A DNA stretch of 43,650 bases from NCBI GenBank assembly GCA_037890055.1, contig JBBKBD010000017.1; one strand, 5' to 3'. Below the pieces are notes generated by a model, which ran no database searches, was not told the origin of the DNA, and saw only the letters and a list, made by a program, of their open reading frames with translations. This document shows positions 30,491-39,688 of the stretch, piece after piece (position 1 is the stretch's first letter; every line of letters starts with the position of its first letter). A program made the position numbers and the translations under genes. Origin of the DNA: Mediannikoviicoccus sp037890055 (GTDB lineage: Bacteria; Bacillota; Clostridia; Tissierellales; Peptoniphilaceae).

Positions 30491-32065
30491 TTACTTTTTA
30501 TCCTTGTCAATTTCAACCTCAAGTCCAGATTTAAACACTACTTTTAAATTTTCTTCATAAATTACTATCTTATCTATAAGTTTCCTCACCAATTCTTCAT
30601 CATAACTTTCTATTTCTAATTCTTGATTGTCTAAAAACTCTTCTAATTCCATTAGTCTGCTTTGTTCATTCTTCTCTTCCGCCATATTTAGATATATCTT
30701 TTCTTTTTCTTTCCTTAATTCTTCTACCTTATTTGCAAGTCCAGTGTAGTCTTTCTTGGCATTAGCTACTTTTAAAAGCTCTTCTTGAACCGCCAGCATT
30801 TCTTTGTCTATTTCTTCTATTCCACTACTTCCATCACCTGTGATGGCTTTTTCAATATTCTCTTTAATTATTTCTTTTAATTCACTGCTTTCAGATATAA
30901 GTTGATTGATTGCTTCTACGACTGCCTCTTCTAGATCAGTCTCTTTTATGGTTCTCGCATGACAGGCATCTGGTCCATGGGTTATTCTTGTACAGCATCT
31001 CCAAACGGTGTATTTTTTACCTCTATTGTTCCATGCTATTCTCCTGTAAATATCGCCGCATTTTGAGCAGTAGACAATACTTGAAAGGGCATATTTGCTG
31101 GAATAAATTCTTCTTTTTCCTTTGCCACTTACCATATTAGCTCGTCTATCCATTTCTTCTTGGACTCGCATGAAGATTTCTCTAGGTATGATGGCTTCGT
31201 GACTATTTTCTACATAATATTGAGGCGCAATGCCATCATTCTTTACCCTTTTCTTATTTAGAAAATCCACTGTATAAGTCTTTTGTAAGAGGGCATCCCC
31301 CATATATTTCTCATTAGTTAATATTTGATTGAGGTTCGATACATGCCACTTCTTATTTCCTGCTCCATTTACTATCTTGTCTTTCTCTAGCCCTCCCTTA
31401 ATATCTCGTAGGCTTGCTCCTTCTAAGTATTCTTTGTAGATCCTTTTTATAATTTTTGCTTCTTCAGGAACTATGACGAGTTTTCCGTCTTCGTCTTTTG
31501 TGTAGCCTAAAAACCTATTATGATTTACTTGGACTTGGCCTTGTTGAAATCTATATTGAAAGCCTAGCTTCACATTTTGTGACAAGGACTGACTTTCCTG
31601 TTGAGCAAGAGATGCCATAATAGTTAGGAGGACTTCTCCCTTTGCATCCATAGTGTTGATGTTTTCTTTTTCAAAGTAGACTGGGATGTTGTTTTCTTTT
31701 AATTTACGAATATACTTTAAGCAGTCTAGCGTGTTTCTAGCAAACCTCGATATGGACTTTGTAATGATGTAATCGATGTTCCCTTCCATGGCTTCTTCAA
31801 TCATTTTATTAAAGCCAGCTCTTTTCTTGGTGTAAGTTCCACTGATTCCTTCATCAGAAAAAACTCCCGCAAATTCCCAATCTGGATTTCTCTTTATATA
31901 ATTTGTGTAATGGTCTATTTGAGTGTCATAAGAAGTTGCCTGTTCATCGCTATCTGTTGATACCCTTGCATAGGCAGCTACTCTCAGTTTCTTCTTTTCT
32001 GATTCCTTGATGGAATTTCCTTTTTTCTTCTTCGCTGGTATTACTATGACCTTGCTATTCATCAT
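30491..32065 (-). CDS. Large serine recombinase (third gene of the ICE integrase set)
   Basis: The 524-residue protein has a resolvase catalytic domain at about 25-170 (LRVAAYARVSTDSDEQATSY with the nucleophile Ser, VFSDEGISGTYTKKRAGF, ITKSISRFARNTLDCLKYIR). A recombinase domain and a zinc ribbon follow (IVYCSKCGDIYRR, WRCCTRI). A coiled coil and a final strand end the protein. It should be able to cut and rejoin DNA. It overlaps the middle gene by 17 bp. Sets of three such genes integrate erm(TR)-type ICEs (recalled for ICE10750-RD.2 and Tn1806). It is probably part of a multi-subunit integrase. Confidence 0.9.
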   Translation of the reverse strand: MMNSKVIVIPAKKKKGNSIKESEKKKLRVAAYARVSTDSDEQATSYDTQIDHYTNYIKRNPDWEFAGVFSDEGISGTYTKKRAGFNKMIEEAMEGNIDYIITKSISRFARNTLDCLKYIRKLKENNIPVYFEKENINTMDAKGEVLLTIMASLAQQESQSLSQNVKLGFQYRFQQGQVQVNHNRFLGYTKDEDGKLVIVPEEAKIIKRIYKEYLEGASLRDIKGGLEKDKIVNGAGNKKWHVSNLNQILTNEKYMGDALLQKTYTVDFLNKKRVKNDGIAPQYYVENSHEAIIPREIFMRVQEEMDRRANMVSGKGKRRIYSSKYALSSIVYCSKCGDIYRRIAWNNRGKKYTVWRCCTRITHGPDACHARTIKETDLEEAVVEAINQLISESSELKEIIKENIEKAITGDGSSGIEEIDKEMLAVQEELLKVANAKKDYTGLANKVEELRKEKEKIYLNMAEEKNEQSRLMELEEFLDNQELEIESYDEELVRKLIDKIVIYEENLKVVFKSGLEVEIDKDKK

Positions 32066-32471
32066 CTATCACCTCGATTAAATTGTACTTGTGGCTTGCT
32101 CGTTCAAAGGGATCTATGGGCAAAGTCTCTTCCTTTTTATATCTAAACTTGCAGGGAACTTTAATAATCTCTTCTTCTTTTTCCCAAACTCGTCCCATGG
32201 CCACTGCCCTTTCCTTTAACATTTGACCTGCCTTTTCAAAGCTTTCTTCATCTATTATCTTGGGATAGATGTCATTGCCTAAATATTTTTTGTTGGTTAA
32301 GATTCTTTTTACACTTGAGCTGTTTTTCTTTAGTCCAGCAAGGTCTGCCGACTTTATTAGGGCGTTGCCAGCAAGATAGTTTTTAAAGATTTTTCTTATA
32401 TTCTCAGCTTCTTTTTCTTCAACTTCTAATCTTCCGTCTCTTATGGTATAGCCATAACATAGTCTAGACAT
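32055..32471 (-). CDS. Recombinase-domain protein without catalytic domain (middle gene of the integrase set)
   Basis: The 138-residue protein corresponds only to the recombinase DNA-binding region: LCYGYTIRDGRLEVEEKEAE, then NIRKIFKNYLAG, SSSVKRILTNKKYLGNDIYP and a short C-terminal tail. The catalytic resolvase domain with its serine is absent, and so is the zinc ribbon. It overlaps both flanking recombinase genes by 8-17 bp, so it is a designed part of the operon rather than debris. It probably binds att-site DNA or adjusts directionality. Confidence 0.85.
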   Translation of the reverse strand: MSRLCYGYTIRDGRLEVEEKEAENIRKIFKNYLAGNALIKSADLAGLKKNSSSVKRILTNKKYLGNDIYPKIIDEESFEKAGQMLKERAVAMGRVWEKEEEIIKVPCKFRYKKEETLPIDPFERASHKYNLIEVIDDE

Positions 32472-34026
32472 TTTCTTTCACTTCCTCTCTAAGTACAAGT
32501 CCACACCTTAAATGAAAATCAAGGGTTTCTCTATTAATTACCTGTATGTGGTCAATGATTTCTACAAACAAGTCATCTTCAAAATGATCAAATATTTTAC
32601 TTTTATCTAAGATTCCTATTAGTTTTTCAAGTTCTCTTATTTCTTCATCATTTCCAAGGATGGCTTTTTTACATCTTTCCTTTTCTTTGAGTAGATAACT
32701 TTCTTCACTTGAAATTTCACTGCTTTCTTTTGCGTAAACACTTGCATCTAAAACTCCTGAAGTTATTAGTTTGTTTAAAACTTCTTTTCTTTCCTTTAGT
32801 TTTTCTAGGTTTTCTTCTATTTTTTCTATCTTCGCAACTTCTTCCTTGCTGTCCACTCTCTTTAATGACTCTAAGAGTGGCATTAGGATATTATCTTTTC
32901 CAAAGATTAGCTTGTTTACTAAAGTCACAAAAGCTAGTTTTATGTTCTTGTCTTTAATAAACTTCATGGAACATTTATTGCTATCTCTTAAGTGTTCACT
33001 ACAAGTCCAGGCTATATATTTATCTTTACCATTATAGTGATGTCTTCTTTTAAAGGTTGATCCACACTCGTCACACTTTATTTTTCCCGATAGACTATAT
33101 CTATTTTGATATTTTTTAGTGTTTTTTCCATTTCCTTTTGCTATAGCCCTTATCTTTATTAGGTCTTGTACTTTTTCAAAATCCTCTCTACTTACTATGG
33201 CTTTATGGTTATCTATAATCTTATACTGGTCTTCTTCCCCATTATTTTTATGTCTATTATAATTTTCATCTGTATAAGTTTTTTGGTAGATGACATCGCC
33301 TATATATTTTTCATTTTTTAAGATTCCATTTATAGTCGACCCATGCCAGCTTGCACCTTTTTGTCCTTTAATCTTTCTCTTATTTAAATCTTCTGCAATT
33401 TTATGCGTTCCCTTACCTGAAAGATACTGTTTAAATATTTCTTTTATAATCTTGCCTTCTTCTTCATTCACTACCATCTTTCCGTCTATATTCTCATAGC
33501 CATAGGGTGGGCTTGATATAATGAACGTTCCATTTTGAAATCTTTTCTTTATGGACCACTTGTTATTTTCTGATATAGACCTGGATTCACTTTCTGCCAG
33601 GGATGAAAGTATGGATAGCATCAACTCACTTTCCATGGTTCTGGTATCAATATTTTCTTTTTCAAAATAAATACCAATGTTTAAATCAAGAAGTCTTCTT
33701 ACAATTTCCAAACAGTCTGTTGTGTTTCTTGCAAGTCTTGAGATGGATTTAGTTAGGATAAAGTCTATTTTCCCGTCTTCGCAGTCTTTTAGCATTTTTA
33801 GAAGTCCATCCCTACATTCTTTCTTTGTTCCAGTGATGCCTTCTTCAAAGTATAGACCTGCAAAAGTATATGATTCGTTCTCAGATATTATCTTTTCGTA
33901 GTGTGCTTTTTGCGTTTTAAGACTTACTAGCTGAGCGTCTTCATCTGTCGATACTCTTGCATAAGCAGCGACTCTTAATATGGATCCTTCTTTTTGATTT
34001 GCTTCTATTTTTGTTATCTTTTTCAT
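32464..34026 (-). CDS. Large serine recombinase (first gene of the ICE integrase set)
   Basis: The 520-residue protein has the catalytic domain (LRVAAYARVSTDEDAQLVSL, LYFEEGITGTKKECRDGL, LTKSISRLARNTTDCLEIVR). The recombinase domain follows (PPYGYENIDGK, GILKNEKYIGDVIYQKTYTD), with a zinc ribbon (KIKCDECGSTFKRR, AWTCSEH) and a long coiled coil. It is homologous to the third gene but clearly diverged. Two active serine recombinases plus an inactive partner suggest that strands at attL/attR are handled by different subunits. Confidence 0.9.
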   Translation of the reverse strand: MKKITKIEANQKEGSILRVAAYARVSTDEDAQLVSLKTQKAHYEKIISENESYTFAGLYFEEGITGTKKECRDGLLKMLKDCEDGKIDFILTKSISRLARNTTDCLEIVRRLLDLNIGIYFEKENIDTRTMESELMLSILSSLAESESRSISENNKWSIKKRFQNGTFIISSPPYGYENIDGKMVVNEEEGKIIKEIFKQYLSGKGTHKIAEDLNKRKIKGQKGASWHGSTINGILKNEKYIGDVIYQKTYTDENYNRHKNNGEEDQYKIIDNHKAIVSREDFEKVQDLIKIRAIAKGNGKNTKKYQNRYSLSGKIKCDECGSTFKRRHHYNGKDKYIAWTCSEHLRDSNKCSMKFIKDKNIKLAFVTLVNKLIFGKDNILMPLLESLKRVDSKEEVAKIEKIEENLEKLKERKEVLNKLITSGVLDASVYAKESSEISSEESYLLKEKERCKKAILGNDEEIRELEKLIGILDKSKIFDHFEDDLFVEIIDHIQVINRETLDFHLRCGLVLREEVKENV

Positions 34027-34085
34027 CCATTCAACCTCCTTTCTGCTAGTGCTATATTCCCGTACAAGTAAGTATTTATCAAGTC

Positions 34086-34295
34086 TTATATCAATAATTC
34101 TGAAAGAATAGGTCTGAATTTTTTAATGTTTTCTCTCCTAATTTTTCTATATTCTTCAAGGCTAATTTCATCTAAAAGAAAGAGATCTTGGATGAACTTA
34201 TCTGATAGATAGAAATTAAGCTCTGCCTTTAAATCCATATCAGTGTATTCAGTTTTTATAATTTCTGGTCTACCTTCAAACTTTTCTACTCTCAT
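34086..34295 (-). CDS. Small SHOCT-like protein upstream of the integrase genes
   Basis: The 69-residue protein starts MRVEKFEGRPEIIKTEYTDM and ends LDEISLEEYRKIRRENIKKF plus a short tail. The last 35 residues look like a SHOCT-type helical motif (L-D-x-I-x-x-E-E-Y). GGAGGTGG precedes the ATG. Such short genes are regularly found before multi-recombinase integrase operons and may act as excision or directionality factors; that is inference. Confidence 0.6.
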   Translation of the reverse strand: MRVEKFEGRPEIIKTEYTDMDLKAELNFYLSDKFIQDLFLLDEISLEEYRKIRRENIKKFRPILSELLI

Positions 34296-34516
34296 ACTCC
34301 ACCTCCTATATCACAGGCAAAGACATCAGGTCTATATTTAACCCTAATTTTCTTTCCTCTATATTCCTTAGGACAAAGGAAGTGTTTTTGAGTAAAATTT
34401 ATTGCCATTAATATAAATATCGAAATAGACAGATTAAATAAAAAGAGAACAACGATAATTACTTCATGAATACTAGTATTTTTTAAAGTGATCGTCCCGC
34501 TCTTTAAAGCGCGCAC
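34292..34516 (-). CDS. Hypothetical small membrane protein at the ICE end
   Basis: The frame of 74 codons has one strong hydrophobic helix (VIIVVLFLFNLSISIFILMA) and ends FLCPKEYRGKKIRVKYRPDV plus eight residues. It overlaps the next gene by 4 bp. The start is doubtful: the GTG at 34514-34516 has no ribosome site, and an ATG after the hydrophobic segment (about 34408) also lacks one. The frame may be formed by the ICE end fused to the target gene, so it could hold the attachment-site junction. Confidence 0.4.
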   Translation of the reverse strand: MRALKSGTITLKNTSIHEVIIVVLFLFNLSISIFILMAINFTQKHFLCPKEYRGKKIRVKYRPDVFACDIGGGV

Positions 34517-34611
34517 CTAACCCTCTCTATTTTGATGCAATTTAATTGATTGGCTTTTTAAATTAGTTTTTTATGTAAATCAACATCTCTATTAAAAAGT
34601 GTTAATAGGTC

Positions 34612-34643
34612 AAAAAAAAAGAGACTAGCCTAATACCAGTCTC
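34612..34643 (-). terminator. Terminator of the TetR-ABC operon
   Basis: On the minus strand GAGACT-GGTATTAGGCT-AGTCTC is followed by nine T. It lies 17 bp after the stop codon of the second ABC gene and separates this operon from the ICE end genes. Confidence 0.85.
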
Positions 34644-34659
34644 ATTATCTATCGTTTAA

Positions 34660-36396
34660 TCAATTATTTAATTTCCATGATTCTGCCTTAGCTTTTGCAT
34701 TGATAAGATCAGAATAAAGTCCATTATTTTCAATCAATTTTTCATGATTTCCACGTTCTACTATTTCTCCATCTTTTAAGACTAAAATCTGGTCAGCATT
34801 TCTAATTGTCTTTAGTCTATGGGCAATCATAATTACTGTCTTATTTTTTGTTAATGATTCTATTGCTTCTTTAAGCTTATCTTCATTTTCCGGGTCTATA
34901 TTTGCAGTTGCTTCATCAAAGATAATTATATCTGCATCTTTTAGCATGGCTCTTGCTATGGAGATTCTTTGTTTTTCTCCGCCTGATAGGCTTGCTCCAC
35001 CTTCTCCGATGATAGTGTTATATCCATCCGGTAAAGCTTCTATAAATTCATGGCACCTTGCCTTCTTTGCAGCTTCTACAACCTCTTCATGGCTTGCATT
35101 TTGTTTTCCAAATTTTATATTGTTTTCAATAGTGTCTTCGAAGAGATATACATCTTGAAATACCATGGAAATAGAATTCATTAAGTTTTCTATCTTATAG
35201 TCCTTAATATTCTTTCCACCTATTAAAATTTCGCCAGAATTTACATCCCAAAATCTTGCAATAAGATTACAAAATGTGGTCTTACCAGATCCAGATGGAC
35301 CAACTATGGCAGTCATGGTATTTTCTTTTATCTCTGCTGATACATTTTTTAAAATTGGTCTATCATCATAGGAAAATGATACATTTTTAAAGACTATGTT
35401 GTGATTTTTTATTGGCTCTGTAATACTTCCTTCTTTCATATCTTCCATATCATTTACATAAGAATAAGAATCTATTGCATTCTCAACCATTCTTAGCATT
35501 GCAATAGCAGATCCAGATGTAATAAGTCCGTCAAATATTACAAAACTTGCTATAAGTATCATAATAGTATTGACTATTTGACCATTTTCAACAAAATATA
35601 ATTTTATTGAAATAAACAACATCAAACAAATTGTTATAGCTATTATGATTTTAGCTAATAAACTATATGGCATTATAGTTTTTTCTAAATCAAAAGAATA
35701 TTCACTAGCACTATCAAAGCTCTTGTCAAGTTTTTTATTATTACTTCCTCGTAGATTATATGATTTTATAATTTGCATTCCTTGCAATGTTGATAAGACT
35801 TCTTTGGTAAGTGATACCTGAATCTCATGAATCTTATCTGCATTTTTACTTGACCTTTTTTGCATACGAGCAATGATCATTAAAAATACAATAGAACCAA
35901 CTATTGCTACAAGACCTACCTTATAAGAAAACAAAAATAAGGATAAGATAAAAACAATAGCATTAAGCATGCCACCGAAAACCATAATACACAAAGTTGG
36001 AACCCAAGTCTCTACATTATCTAAGTTAGTAGTTGCAATAGTTGTTAAATTTCCTAAACTTAAACTTGAGAAGAATCCCATGGGAACTTTTTTTATTTTT
36101 TCACCTAATTCAATTCTCTTGTGTCCAGCCATAAAATATCCGGCATGTGTTTGTTTGAGCATAGAGGAATTTTTTGAAATAATTACTCCGGCTATACTAA
36201 TTAATAAAAATAAACTTGATATTCCTATTGTTTTAAAGCTTATATCCTTGTTTACTATCCCAAAAATCGCATAATAAATGGCTGCAAATTGTAGAGCATT
36301 AAAAATAGAACCGAAAAAATTAGCAAAGATTGATTTTTTTAGATACACTTGTTCTTCAATAGAAAAATTCCATATTTTTTTAAAAACACTAAGCAT
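34660..36396 (-). CDS. ABC exporter half-transporter (second gene)
   Basis: The 578-residue protein has an N-terminal six-helix membrane domain (about 15-320). A C-terminal ATPase domain has Walker A VGPSGSGKTTFCNL (about residue 371), Q-loop VFQDVYLFEDT, signature GASLSGGEKQRIS, Walker B ADIIIFDEATANID, and H-loop MIAHRLKTI. It overlaps the first ABC gene by 8 bp, so the two probably make a heterodimer. The subfamily resembles the YbtP/Q and IrtA/B type. The substrate is unknown. An ATG after AAAGGAG is used. Confidence 0.9.
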   Translation of the reverse strand: MLSVFKKIWNFSIEEQVYLKKSIFANFFGSIFNALQFAAIYYAIFGIVNKDISFKTIGISSLFLLISIAGVIISKNSSMLKQTHAGYFMAGHKRIELGEKIKKVPMGFFSSLSLGNLTTIATTNLDNVETWVPTLCIMVFGGMLNAIVFILSLFLFSYKVGLVAIVGSIVFLMIIARMQKRSSKNADKIHEIQVSLTKEVLSTLQGMQIIKSYNLRGSNNKKLDKSFDSASEYSFDLEKTIMPYSLLAKIIIAITICLMLFISIKLYFVENGQIVNTIMILIASFVIFDGLITSGSAIAMLRMVENAIDSYSYVNDMEDMKEGSITEPIKNHNIVFKNVSFSYDDRPILKNVSAEIKENTMTAIVGPSGSGKTTFCNLIARFWDVNSGEILIGGKNIKDYKIENLMNSISMVFQDVYLFEDTIENNIKFGKQNASHEEVVEAAKKARCHEFIEALPDGYNTIIGEGGASLSGGEKQRISIARAMLKDADIIIFDEATANIDPENEDKLKEAIESLTKNKTVIMIAHRLKTIRNADQILVLKDGEIVERGNHEKLIENNGLYSDLINAKAKAESWKLNN

Positions 36397-38107
36397 TTTC
36401 TTCTCCTTTCAAGGCAGTTTCCCAAAGATTGTGATAATCTTTTGATTCCTTCAAAAGATCTTCATGACTTCCTTTACATGCAAGTTCTCCATTTTTAATT
36501 ACAAATATATTATCTACATCTGTTATTGTCTTTAAACGATGGGCAATTATAATTAGAGTTTTCCCTTTAACAAGCTCTGATATTGCATCTTGAATCAAGG
36601 CTTCATTTTCAGGATCGATATAAGAGGTAGCCTCGTCTAAAATAACTATTGGAGCATTCTTTATCATAGCTCTTGCAATTGATATTCTTTGCCTTTCTCC
36701 TCCAGACAAATGTTTACCAGCTTCTCCTACCCTTGTATCATATCCATCTGACAAGTTCATTATAAAATCATGGCAGGCTGCTTTCTTACATACTTCAATT
36801 ATTTCCTCATCACTGGCATTTTTATTTCCTATTCTGATGTTATCTTTAATTGACATATCAAAAAGAAAATTATCTTGTGCTACATAGGAAACAACAGTAG
36901 ATAACTTTTCAAGGGACATATCTTTGATATTTACATTTCCTATACTTATAGAACCACTATCTACGTCCCAAAATCCTGAAATTAGTTTTGCAATAGTCGA
37001 CTTTCCCGAACCCGATTCGCCTACTAAAGCATTCACACTTCCTTCTTCTATATTTATATTTATATTGTTTAGGACTTGCTTATCTTTTTCATAAGAAAAA
37101 TCTACGTTTTTTATCTCTATATTATAATTTTTTATATCCAAATTTTCATTTTTATGAGATAATTCTCTCGCAGAAAGTATATTTTTAATCTCCTCGAAAA
37201 TAGTTGACATTCTTCCAATATCATCTTCAAAAGTCATTACTCTCATAATATTTTGGATAGTCCCGAAAGAAAGAATTATCAATGTTAAAAATACACCACC
37301 ATCTAGTGAACCATTCATACAGAAATATAAACCAAATGGTATAATTGTCAAAATACCAACTGGAGCAATAGACATACTTATCGCATAGTCTCTTGTATTT
37401 TCTCCCATCCAATCATAATAGTAATTTGCCTTTTTATACACATTGTCCCTGTATTTTCTATAAGATTTTTCGCCTTGATTAAATGTTTTAATAACCTCTA
37501 TTCCATTTATATATTCAACCACGGAATTATTCATATCTTGACCAATTTTAACTGCTTGTGGAAACTTTACCTTCATTCTTTTCATCGGTCCTGCCATAAA
37601 AAATCCACCAATAACTAATGGAATTAAAGATATCAAACTTAGTCTATAATCTAAAATTAACATGTAAACAAATAATATTATAGGTCCTACTAAATTAGCT
37701 GTCATCTCAGGTATCATATGAGCCAATGTTGTTTCAGTATTATCAACTTGATTTACAATTATGTCTTTTAGCTTACCAGTAGATTCATTCAATATATCTC
37801 CTAATGGCATATTAAATAATTTTTCCATAAGGCTTTTTCTTATATCTCGTATTATTTTATAGGCTGTTTTATGAGAAATCATTGTTGACAAAAACATAAA
37901 CACTTCTTTGATTATAAGACATGAAAGTATCAAGAAAATTTTATTTATATAGTAATGAAAATCTTGGCTACCATCAATCAATGATATAATCATCTTACTT
38001 AGAATAATATATACAAAAAGATTTGAAATTACTCCAAGTATTGCAAACAAGACAGAAATAAAATATGGTGCTTTATTTCTCTTAATGTATTTTTTTAATA
38101 GATCCAT
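36389..38107 (-). CDS. ABC exporter half-transporter (first gene)
   Basis: The 572-residue protein starts MDLLKKYIKRNKAPYFISVL and has six membrane helices and an ATPase domain. It has Walker A LVGESGSGKSTIAK, signature GKHLSGGERQRIS, Walker B APIVILDEATSYIDP and H-loop IIAHRLKTI. Both sites of the heterodimer look complete, unlike degenerate-site exporters of the BmrC/D kind. The ATG at 38105-38107 follows AAAGGAG five bases after the TetR stop region. TetR control and lack of metabolic neighbours suggest drug or peptide export. Confidence 0.9.
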   Translation of the reverse strand: MDLLKKYIKRNKAPYFISVLFAILGVISNLFVYIILSKMIISLIDGSQDFHYYINKIFLILSCLIIKEVFMFLSTMISHKTAYKIIRDIRKSLMEKLFNMPLGDILNESTGKLKDIIVNQVDNTETTLAHMIPEMTANLVGPIILFVYMLILDYRLSLISLIPLVIGGFFMAGPMKRMKVKFPQAVKIGQDMNNSVVEYINGIEVIKTFNQGEKSYRKYRDNVYKKANYYYDWMGENTRDYAISMSIAPVGILTIIPFGLYFCMNGSLDGGVFLTLIILSFGTIQNIMRVMTFEDDIGRMSTIFEEIKNILSARELSHKNENLDIKNYNIEIKNVDFSYEKDKQVLNNININIEEGSVNALVGESGSGKSTIAKLISGFWDVDSGSISIGNVNIKDMSLEKLSTVVSYVAQDNFLFDMSIKDNIRIGNKNASDEEIIEVCKKAACHDFIMNLSDGYDTRVGEAGKHLSGGERQRISIARAMIKNAPIVILDEATSYIDPENEALIQDAISELVKGKTLIIIAHRLKTITDVDNIFVIKNGELACKGSHEDLLKESKDYHNLWETALKGEENA

Positions 38108-38111
38108 AAAT

Positions 38112-38702
38112 TTAACTCCTTTCATCATCTTTTTTCATAACATTTGTAAAATAAGTCTCTATCATTTCAGTTAGATATTTCTTATTTTTTACAAAATTCT
38201 CACGTGTGTTCAAAATTTCGCAAGCCATCAATCCAGAATTCATAATATTAATCATAAATTCAAATGTATCATCAGAAGGTAACTCGTTAAACAAAGTAGA
38301 AAACAATTCTTTAAATGCTTGTATGGACTCTTTTTTTATTTTCACATATAGTTCTTTCAAATCATCATTTTCTTTTAACTCACATAAAAACATAACATAA
38401 AGCTTTACATAATCATTATCTGCAAGTATCTTGTCTATAATCATTCTCGAAAACAACTTCGGACTTAGTATTAAACCTTCATCATAAATTGATTTTTGAA
38501 TAATATCCCTTCTATTTAAATTACCTTCTACCATAATGTCATATAAGATTTCATAGGTAGAGCCATAATGATGATACAAACCACCTCTAGAAAGCCCAGT
38601 AGCTTCCATAATGTCATTCATAACTGTATTTCTAAACCCTTTGTCCAAAAAGACTTTCATAGCCGCTTGTCGTATTTCTTTTTTTCTATCTTCTTGAGAC
38701 AT
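38112..38702 (-). CDS. TetR family repressor of the ABC exporter operon
   Basis: The protein of about 196 residues has the TetR helix-turn-helix (IRQAAMKVFLDKGFRNTVMN, then ATGLSRGGLYHHYGSTYEIL) and a helical ligand domain. The start is uncertain. AGGAGG is 19 nt before the ATG used here (38700-38702), which is long, but 7 nt before an in-frame ATT (MAIN-type AUU start possible). The longer GTG frame would begin inside the operator. It is the first gene of the exporter operon, and a perfect operator-like palindrome overlaps its 5' end. Confidence 0.85.
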   Translation of the reverse strand: MSQEDRKKEIRQAAMKVFLDKGFRNTVMNDIMEATGLSRGGLYHHYGSTYEILYDIMVEGNLNRRDIIQKSIYDEGLILSPKLFSRMIIDKILADNDYVKLYVMFLCELKENDDLKELYVKIKKESIQAFKELFSTLFNELPSDDTFEFMINIMNSGLMACEILNTRENFVKNKKYLTEMIETYFTNVMKKDDERS

Positions 38703-38727
38703 TCTTTGATTAATAAAACCACCTCCT

Positions 38728-38745
38728 ACCGACACTTATGTCGGT
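38728..38745. promoter_or_regulatory. Operator palindrome for the TetR repressor
   Basis: ACCGACA-CTTA-TGTCGGT is a perfect 7-bp inverted repeat with a 4-bp centre, just before the AGGAGG of the TetR gene. Its GC-rich arms stand out in AT-rich DNA. Self-repression of the exporter operon is the likely role. Confidence 0.8.
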
Positions 38746-38826
38746 TAATTTGATTATACATTATATGATAAAGATTTTCAATGTCAAAACGCAAAAAAGA
38801 AAACAATACATAAAATTTATGTAAAA

Positions 38827-38865
38827 AAGCCTGATAAATTCATCAACTAAGAATCTATCAGGCTT
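38827..38865 (-). terminator. Terminator of the prophage lysis genes
   Basis: On the minus strand AAGCCTGATAGATTC and GAATTTATCAGGCTT form a 14-bp stem with one mismatch, followed by TTTTTT. It lies 14 bp after the amidase stop codon and marks the end of phage late transcription. Confidence 0.9.
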
Positions 38866-38878
38866 ATATCTTAATCTA

Positions 38879-39688
38879 TTAAATTAATTCATTTACTCTT
38901 CTCTGAACTTCTTTATAATCATATCCAGCATTAGTTAATCTTCTTTTTCTATCTTCTCCATTCCCCCATTTTCCACTTATAACTTCTTTTGCTAACTCAT
39001 CGATTGTCTTTCCAACTGGATATACTATCTTGCCATTTGCATCGAATACTTTTAATCTAAACCTATCGGCACATCTTTTGGCATTCTCTAAATTCTTAAA
39101 TGCACCTTTCTGGCTTTTTACATCAGACCAAGATTTTCTAACTCTATATAGTCCACCTGTTGGTTTGCTAACAGTCTTATTTCCTCTTAGTCTTTTATTT
39201 ACTTCGTTTGCTATATATGGAAATTTACTGCCAAGATATGGACCTGGACAATTAGTGTTTGAATACCACTCGTGTTTTTGAAGAACGCCATCCTTGCCTC
39301 CAGTATAGGTACAAGGATAGATTCCATTTCTCCTACAGATGTCTGCTACTAAATCAATTAGTCTATTTAAAACGTAATCAGAAACCAACCACTGAGGTCC
39401 TCTAGTAGAGTTTCCTACTTCAATTGTTACTGCTCTATTGTCACACCAGGAAGATGAGGTTGTCCATGCTCTGTTAGATTCATCAACCCCTAAAACAATT
39501 ACTCCATCGGATCCTAAATTGTAGTTAGCTGATGCTCGTCTTGCTCTTGGCACAAATACTCCAGCAAGATTCCTACCATTTATAACTCCAGCTGCGTGGT
39601 GTATTGCTATTTTAGTAATCTTTTGATTTCTTCTTCCACTATGGTTAGGTGAGAGAATTGTTGCTTGTACTAATGGGCTATTACTCAT
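38879..39688 (-). CDS. Phage endolysin: N-acetylmuramoyl-L-alanine amidase with C-terminal Cpl-7-like domain
   Basis: The 269-residue protein has an Amidase_2 zinc enzyme domain at about 10-170. It has ITKIAIHHAAGVINGRNLAG with the zinc His, RAVTIEVGN with the active-site Glu, and HEWYSNTNCPGPYLGSKFP with His and Cys ligands. A short SPOR-like segment (YRVRKSWSDVKSQKGAFKNL) and a final CW_7 (Cpl-7-like) cell-wall domain (IDELAKEVISGKWGNGEDRK) follow. It cleaves peptidoglycan at the muramoyl-alanine bond during phage release. It starts right after the holin gene, with AAGGAGG. Confidence 0.93.
   Translation of the reverse strand: MSNSPLVQATILSPNHSGRRNQKITKIAIHHAAGVINGRNLAGVFVPRARRASANYNLGSDGVIVLGVDESNRAWTTSSSWCDNRAVTIEVGNSTRGPQWLVSDYVLNRLIDLVADICRRNGIYPCTYTGGKDGVLQKHEWYSNTNCPGPYLGSKFPYIANEVNKRLRGNKTVSKPTGGLYRVRKSWSDVKSQKGAFKNLENAKRCADRFRLKVFDANGKIVYPVGKTIDELAKEVISGKWGNGEDRKRRLTNAGYDYKEVQRRVNELI

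Noticed and set aside
37227..37412. A 61-codon minus-strand frame inside the first ABC gene
   Set aside because: It is an out-of-frame shadow with no signals; the ABC frame is continuous.
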